NCBI RefSeq assembly: GCF_003339685.1
Contig: NZ_QPKI01000006.1
Location: forward strand, 93,945-157,944
Length of the DNA: 64,000 nucleotides
Direction of reading: 5' to 3'
DNA from: Halomonas sp. DQ26W
Lineage (GTDB): Bacteria > Pseudomonadota > Gammaproteobacteria > Pseudomonadales > Halomonadaceae
The notes beneath the pieces were generated by a model. It did not search any database. It was not told the DNA's origin and worked only from the letters and a program-made list of their open reading frames with translations. Made by a program: the position numbers and the translations under genes. Positions 59,942 to 64,000 of the stretch are shown here, one piece after another. The stretch's first letter is position 1. Each line of letters opens with the position of its first letter.

Positions 59942-60193
59942 TCAGCCTAAACGGATAAAGTATAGATACTGTTCGTCCGACTCCTGCTTAGCCAGCAGCT
60001 CATGGCCAAGAAAGCTGCAGAACTTCGGCACGTCCCGAGCGGTGGCCGGGTCGGTGGCCACCACCTTGAGTATCTCGCCGCGCTGCATGTCTCGGACCTT
60101 GTTGTGCATCAGCATGATGGGTTCCGGACAGTAGAGACCGCTAGTGTCCAGTTCAGTCTGAAAATCCGGCAAGGAGTCGGCAGTATCAACCAT
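59942..60193 (-). CDS. tusA: TusA family sulfurtransferase
   Basis: An 83-residue protein of the TusA family. ELDTSGLYCPEPIMLMHNKVRDM carries the CPxP motif with the persulfide cysteine, and IATDPATxRDVPKF-type VVATDPATARDVPKFCSFLGHELL follows. TusA relays sulfur for 2-thiouridine in tRNA and for other pathways. The start has GAGG at 8 bases. A type B MITE ends only 7 bp after its stop codon. Confidence 0.93.
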   Translation of the reverse strand: MVDTADSLPDFQTELDTSGLYCPEPIMLMHNKVRDMQRGEILKVVATDPATARDVPKFCSFLGHELLAKQESDEQYLYFIRLG

Positions 60194-60224
60194 CGATCGA
60201 CCTCGGTGTAGGGAGCCAGCTTAG

Positions 60225-60512
60225 ATGATCAAGATCATTATCGAACGTCGCATAATGCCCGGCCTGGAAGAAGAATACGAGGAGGCCGCCCGTGAAGCCA
60301 TCCGCTGGTCCCTAGGAGCCAGGGGCTTCGTGGGTGGCGAGACGCTCATGGAACTCGGGCACAGCGACAGACGCCTGATGATCACCAAATGGCGCGACCT
60401 TCGCGCCTGGAAAGAGTGGTACAACAGCGAGGAGCGCTCGCGGGTCATGCAGCGCATCTGGCCGCTGTTGACCGAGGACGAGTCCATCCGCATCTATGAG
60501 CCTTCCTACTAG
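60225..60512 (+). CDS. ABM-fold (antibiotic biosynthesis monooxygenase-like) protein
   Basis: A 95-residue ferredoxin-like-fold protein. MIKIIIERRIMPGLEEEYEEAAREAI is the first strand and helix, followed by GFVGGETLMELGHSDRRLMITKW and LRAWKEWYNSEERSRVMQRI, the typical ABM layout. These small proteins act as monooxygenases or heme-degrading enzymes, but the catalytic residues are not diagnostic here. It is divergent from tusA with 31 bp between. Confidence 0.82.
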   Translation: MIKIIIERRIMPGLEEEYEEAAREAIRWSLGARGFVGGETLMELGHSDRRLMITKWRDLRAWKEWYNSEERSRVMQRIWPLLTEDESIRIYEPSY

Positions 60513-60579
60513 CGTTCCACATCGGACAGCTCACAGCTATTAGGACCGATTCTACCATCAACGATCGTTGCCGATGGAG

Positions 60580-61677
60580 TCAGTCCAATAGCCTGACATG
60601 CACCGTGACCTCTTCCCGATCATGGTAAAGATGCCGGCAACGGATTTCCGCTCGCACACCGGCATCGTGCAGCGCAGCCTCCAGGCCAGACAGGCAACGC
60701 GTCACCTCCTCCCAGCGGCGCTTCATCGGCAGTTTCAGGTTGAATACCGCCTCCCGACACCAGCGTCGCTCCAGCCACCGCTGCACCATGGCCGTGACCC
60801 GGGAAGGCTTGTCGACGATATCGCAAACCAGCCAGTCGAGCCGACCGGGCGGCTCCCATACGAAGCCATCTTCGCGCAGGTGCTCCACCAGGCCCGTTGC
60901 CATCAAACTCTTGTCCATCGATCCGTTATCGATGGCAAAGACGTTCATGCCTCGTGCCACCAGTTGCCAGGTCCAGCCGCCTGGCGCCGCGCCGAGATCG
61001 GCCGCCTGCATGCCCTCCGCCAAGCGCTCATCCCACTGATCGCGCGGGACGAATTCGTGCCAGGCCTCCTCCAGCTTGAGGGTCGAGCGGCTAGGAGCGG
61101 CATGAGGAAAACGAAGGCGCCGGATGCCACCCGGCAGCTCGCTGCGATTTCCGGGAAAGCTCATCCCAAGCTGTACCAGGTCGCCATCGCTCCAGAACAG
61201 GTGAAGCCGACGTCCTGCCGCCTTGCGGCGTAGTGCATTTCGCTTCTTCAGCTTCGACTCGAGGGGCCGCGTCAACGCCTTAATCAGCCCCGAGAGCGCC
61301 TTGCCGTCGTTGGTATCAGGTGTTTCATGCCAGATGGAGTCAAAGCTCCAGCCGCTCGCCACCACCTGCTCGATGATCGGCGACAGACGGTTGTCCCGTG
61401 ACAAGGTCAGTGCTGGAAGTGCAACGAGGCTCTGCCGCGCAAATATCAATCCCTCCAGCGGCAGCTCACGCTGAAGCAGGTTGACGGGGCGTTCATCCGA
61501 CACATGAAAGCAGACGTACCCGGCCTGAATAACGTATTCCGCCTGACCAGACCACCCGAGCCCCCTGGCACGGGAATCGATTTCTGCCGCCAAGTCAGCC
61601 TCGAAACCGGGCCGGCAATAGAACAGCACCTGATCGGGTAACCGGTCTATTTCCTGCGCTTGGCCTTGGCGTATCAA
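60580..61677 (-). CDS. rlmM: RlmM, 23S rRNA C2498 2'-O-methyltransferase
   Basis: A 365-residue enzyme close to E. coli RlmM (366). The N-terminal THUMP-like part has LFYCRPGFEADLAAEI. The Rossmann domain shows FVPRDQWDERLAEGMQAADLGAAPGGWTWQL, the SAM motif, then DWLVCDIVDKPSRVTAMVQRWL and FNLKLPMKRRWEEV with the catalytic Lys. It methylates C2498 of 23S rRNA. The ATG overlaps the stop of the upstream DUF2721 gene by 4 bp. Confidence 0.94.
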   Translation of the reverse strand: MIRQGQAQEIDRLPDQVLFYCRPGFEADLAAEIDSRARGLGWSGQAEYVIQAGYVCFHVSDERPVNLLQRELPLEGLIFARQSLVALPALTLSRDNRLSPIIEQVVASGWSFDSIWHETPDTNDGKALSGLIKALTRPLESKLKKRNALRRKAAGRRLHLFWSDGDLVQLGMSFPGNRSELPGGIRRLRFPHAAPSRSTLKLEEAWHEFVPRDQWDERLAEGMQAADLGAAPGGWTWQLVARGMNVFAIDNGSMDKSLMATGLVEHLREDGFVWEPPGRLDWLVCDIVDKPSRVTAMVQRWLERRWCREAVFNLKLPMKRRWEEVTRCLSGLEAALHDAGVRAEIRCRHLYHDREEVTVHVRLLD

Positions 61678-62153
61678 GAGGCCTCCCTCGGCTCGTCTGG
61701 CGAGATGCGCTCACTGCACTTGCGTTCCCCGCCCAGCGCCTCGATATCCTGCAACTGCACGTTGAGCGCATTCGTTGAAATCGTCACTTCCCACAGCGAA
61801 TAGACCAGGGACACGGACAGCGTGACCAGACTCACCCCGAACAGGATCATGCCCAGCAACTCGAGCGACAGGAAAAGAGCAAACATCGACAGGGTACAAA
61901 GCAGGAAACTCAGCACGCCAGCGACCTGCATGCGCTTGGTCAATGAGATCCGTTTGCGCAGCAGCGGGATCTGGCGTGCCGTAACGTCTTGATGAAGGTT
62001 GCGCTCTTTCTCTGCCAGCTTGCGGATCAACTGTGCCAACACCAGAAAGCGGTTGGTATAGGCCAGCAGCAGCAGCGAAATGGCAGGAAACAGCAAGGCC
62101 GGTGTCGTCAGGGTCAAGGTTCCGGAACTCCCGGTGTATTCAAAGGAAGGCAT
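61674..62153 (-). CDS. DUF2721 family membrane protein
   Basis: A 159-residue membrane protein with three hydrophobic helices (about 14-38, 79-101, 104-128). LTLTTPALLFPAISLLLLAYTNRFLVLAQLIR and LLRKRISLTKRMQVAGVLSFLLCTLSM match the uncharacterised DUF2721 family. The Met at 62153 is preferred; an upstream TTG lacks a ribosome binding site. It is translationally coupled to rlmM. Confidence 0.82.
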   Translation of the reverse strand: MPSFEYTGSSGTLTLTTPALLFPAISLLLLAYTNRFLVLAQLIRKLAEKERNLHQDVTARQIPLLRKRISLTKRMQVAGVLSFLLCTLSMFALFLSLELLGMILFGVSLVTLSVSLVYSLWEVTISTNALNVQLQDIEALGGERKCSERISPDEPREAS

Positions 62154-62309
62154 GATAACAGCCATCCGCAAGGGATGGGCACAGGCAACAGCTGCGTTTG
62201 CTCACCGTTTATGGATAATAACAAGTGAGCGATGTTGGTGCATAGGTTGTCGTCTTTTAAAAGACTTTTCGCCTCATATCTATGTCTAATCCCAGCATGA
62301 CCCATACGG

Positions 62310-62338
62310 TTGCTGCATAATGGTGCATTGGATTATAG
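62310..62338 (+). promoter_or_regulatory. Probable sigma-70 promoter of gdhA
   Basis: TTGCTG (62310-62315), a 17-bp spacer and TTATAG (62333-62338) lie 32 bp before the gdhA start. No other clear signal is seen in the gap. Confidence 0.45.
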
Positions 62339-62369
62339 TGGCCTCAACCACTTTCTTTCAGGAATCCAC

Positions 62370-63722
62370 ATGACCTACGTGCACGATACCCTTGAAGGGC
62401 TCAGGAAAAGTAGCCCGGCCCAAGGCGAGTTTTATCAAGCTGCCGAGGAGGTGCTCGAGTGCCTTCGGCCACTGCTGGATACGGTGCCTCGCTACCATCA
62501 GCACAGCATCATCGAGCGGATCGTCGAACCCGAACGCCAGATCATGTTTCGAGTCTGCTGGACCGATGATGCCGGTCAGGTACAGGTCAACAAGGGCTAT
62601 CGCGTCCAATTCAATTCCGCATTGGGCCCCTACAAGGGTGGCCTGCGTTTCCACCCCAGTGTCAATGCCAGCATCATCAAGTTCCTGGGCTTTGAACAGA
62701 TCTTCAAGAACGCGCTCACCGGCCTCCCGATCGGCGGCGGCAAGGGTGGTTCCAACTTCGATCCGAAGGGCAAGTCCGATGGCGAAATCATGCGTTTCTG
62801 CCAGTCCTTCATGACCGAGCTGTATCGGCACATTGGCCCCACCATCGACGTGCCAGCCGGTGATATCGGGGTTGGCGCCAGAGAGATCGGCTATATGTAC
62901 GGTCAGTACAAGCGACTCACTGGCCGCTATGAAGGCATCCTCACCGGCAAGGGGCTCAACTGGGGCGGCTCTCTCGGGCGCAAGGAAGCCACTGGCTATG
63001 GTGCGGTCTATTTCGCCCAGAACATGCTCGAGACGCGCGGTGACAGCATCGAGGGCAAGACCTGCCTGGTGTCGGGTGCCGGCAACGTGGCCACTTATAC
63101 CATCGAGAAACTCTACCAGCTTGGTGCCCGGCCCATCACCTGCTCCGACTCTCGCGGTACCGTTCATCATCCGCAAGGCATCAACCTGGATACCCTCAAG
63201 CTGCTCAAGGAGGTCAAGCGCGCCTCTCTGCGTGAATACGTCGAGCACCACCCCGAAGCTCACTACATCGACGCCCAGGACTACCCTGCCGATGGCCATG
63301 CGGTGTGGCGCATCAAGGGCGATGTCGCCTTCCCCAGCGCCACCCAGAACGAAGTAACGGAGGCCGACGCCCGGGCACTGCTCGAGAACGGTACGCACTG
63401 TATCAGCGAAGGCTCCAACATGGCCTCTACTGCCGATGCCGTCGATCGCTTTCTCGAAGCAAGAATCGCATACGGCCCCGGCAAGGCCGCCAACGCCGGT
63501 GGCGTAGCCACCAGTCAGTTGGAGATGGCCCAGAACAGCAGCATGCAGCAGTGGACACTAGAGAAGGTCGACACCAAGTTGCAGGCCATCATGGCCGATA
63601 TCCACAGCCAGTGTGCCACTACCGCCAAAGAGTTTGACGATCCGACGAACCTGGTACTCGGCGCCAACATTGCCGGCTTCCGCAAGGTGGCCGATGCCAT
63701 GATCGAGCAGGGTGTCGTCTAG
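62370..63722 (+). CDS. gdhA: NADP-type glutamate dehydrogenase
   Basis: A 450-residue hexameric-type GDH, the E. coli GdhA length (447). The glutamate site includes NSALGPYKGGLRFHPSV and GLPIGGGKGGSNFDPKGKSDGE with the catalytic lysine. NADP binding is by VSGAGNVATYTIEKL, and TGKGLNWGGSLGRKEATGYG is also conserved. It makes glutamate from 2-oxoglutarate and ammonium, which feeds osmolyte synthesis. AGGA is 8 bases before the ATG; the longer frame from 62310 lacks support. Confidence 0.96.
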   Translation: MTYVHDTLEGLRKSSPAQGEFYQAAEEVLECLRPLLDTVPRYHQHSIIERIVEPERQIMFRVCWTDDAGQVQVNKGYRVQFNSALGPYKGGLRFHPSVNASIIKFLGFEQIFKNALTGLPIGGGKGGSNFDPKGKSDGEIMRFCQSFMTELYRHIGPTIDVPAGDIGVGAREIGYMYGQYKRLTGRYEGILTGKGLNWGGSLGRKEATGYGAVYFAQNMLETRGDSIEGKTCLVSGAGNVATYTIEKLYQLGARPITCSDSRGTVHHPQGINLDTLKLLKEVKRASLREYVEHHPEAHYIDAQDYPADGHAVWRIKGDVAFPSATQNEVTEADARALLENGTHCISEGSNMASTADAVDRFLEARIAYGPGKAANAGGVATSQLEMAQNSSMQQWTLEKVDTKLQAIMADIHSQCATTAKEFDDPTNLVLGANIAGFRKVADAMIEQGVV

Positions 63723-63770
63723 ACCGTTTCCCCACGCGCTCTCAGCAACGCTTTAAAGCTGGCGCAACGC

Positions 63771-63809
63771 TACAATCACCTCGGGCAGTGCCTGGGGTGA
63801 TTGTATTTG
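63771..63809 (+). terminator. Hairpin after gdhA
   Basis: TACAATCACC pairs with GGTGATTGTA (63771-63780 with 63796-63805), with extra pairs inside the loop and TTT after it. Confidence 0.65.
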
Positions 63810-63879
63810 GTTCACACCAGTGGTTCCGCATGGGCAAGGGGGAGGCACTCGTACTGACCCAGCAACCTGACCCAGCGAC

Positions 63880-63914
63880 AAAAACCCCGAGCTCTTTCGA
63901 GCTCGGGGTTTTTG
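63880..63914. terminator. Terminator of the rRNA operon (bidirectional)
   Basis: AAAAACCCCGAGCTC pairs with GAGCTCGGGGTTTTT (63880-63913). A long G/C stem with A/T tails on both sides lies 8 bp past the 5S 3' end on the minus strand and can also catch gdhA readthrough. Confidence 0.92.
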
Positions 63915-63921
63915 GAATAAG

Positions 63922-64000
63922 TGCCTGACGATGACCTACTCTCGCATGGGGAAACCCCACACTACCATCGGCGCTGATCGGTTTCACTGCTGAGTTCGGC
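63922..64000 (-). rRNA. rrf: 5S ribosomal RNA, 3' part
   Basis: The complement of this edge reads GCCGAACTCAGCAGTGAAAC at its left end and ends ...GAGAGTAGGTCATCGTCAGGC, the 3' two-thirds of a gammaproteobacterial 5S rRNA. Its 5' end lies beyond 64000. The rRNA operon therefore comes from the right on the minus strand and ends here. Confidence 0.93.

Overview
The window reads as a chromosomal segment of a halophilic gammaproteobacterium, most likely Halomonas or a close relative in the Halomonadaceae. The reasons are high GC content, gammaproteobacterial orthologs throughout (rimK, sanA, yqcC, epmC, rlmM, tatD, slyA, fadBA), an ectoine-hydroxylase remnant, and a suf operon with sufT. Genus level is inference, because no 16S is present. 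It is ordinary core chromosome with little foreign DNA. There is no prophage, CRISPR array, integrase or complete insertion sequence, only small MITE-like repeats.

Layout. 1-6.6 kb: end of putP, an OmpW-type porin, a gamma-glutamylcyclotransferase-like gene, yqcC, a DUF3549 gene, the RimK modification pair (retropepsin-like protein plus rimK), a helical-bundle protein and sanA. 6.7-13 kb: minus-strand suf operon (sufR-sufB-sufC-sufD-sufS-sufT), with a type-1 IscR-like site on its promoter, a Fur box further upstream and a MITE at the sufT stop codon. 13-19 kb: orphan TAXI binding protein, Lrp regulator, a Pho-controlled Na/Pi cotransporter with a PhoU-like (DUF47) partner, a deaminase resembling fungal cytosine deaminase, an FMN reductase and a lipoprotein.

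19-33 kb is the phosphate locus. pstS, pstCAB and phoBR run on the plus strand. On the minus strand a second, divergent Pst system (pstS2-C2-A2-B2) ends in phoU and meets phoR tail to tail. I find five PHO-box promoters in the wider locus: before the Na/Pi gene, pstS, pstC, phoB and pstC2. At four of them the -10 lies 10 bp past the last box; at pstC2 the gap is 8 bp. Together these describe one regulon with high-affinity uptake (two Pst systems), low-affinity uptake (Na/Pi), sensing (PhoBR) and a brake (PhoU).

33-42.5 kb: a CheB-CheR-PAS-kinase hybrid with a receiver-only response regulator, a methyltransferase, a zinc peptidase, a lytic transglycosylase whose signal peptide contains four 18-bp repeats, a decayed ectD, a PEBP protein, a flavodoxin-like protein and a CCGSCS-motif peptide. 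42.5-46 kb: fadBA beta-oxidation operon. 46-56 kb: slyA, a universal stress protein, uup, tatD and a degenerate exonuclease-like gene, then a fused E1 dehydrogenase overlapping an acyltransferase-like gene, with a divergent LysR regulator, and epmC. 56-64 kb: MATE exporter, DUF3080 lipoprotein, tusA, rlmM, gdhA, and the 3' end of a 5S rRNA gene whose operon points into the window from the right edge.
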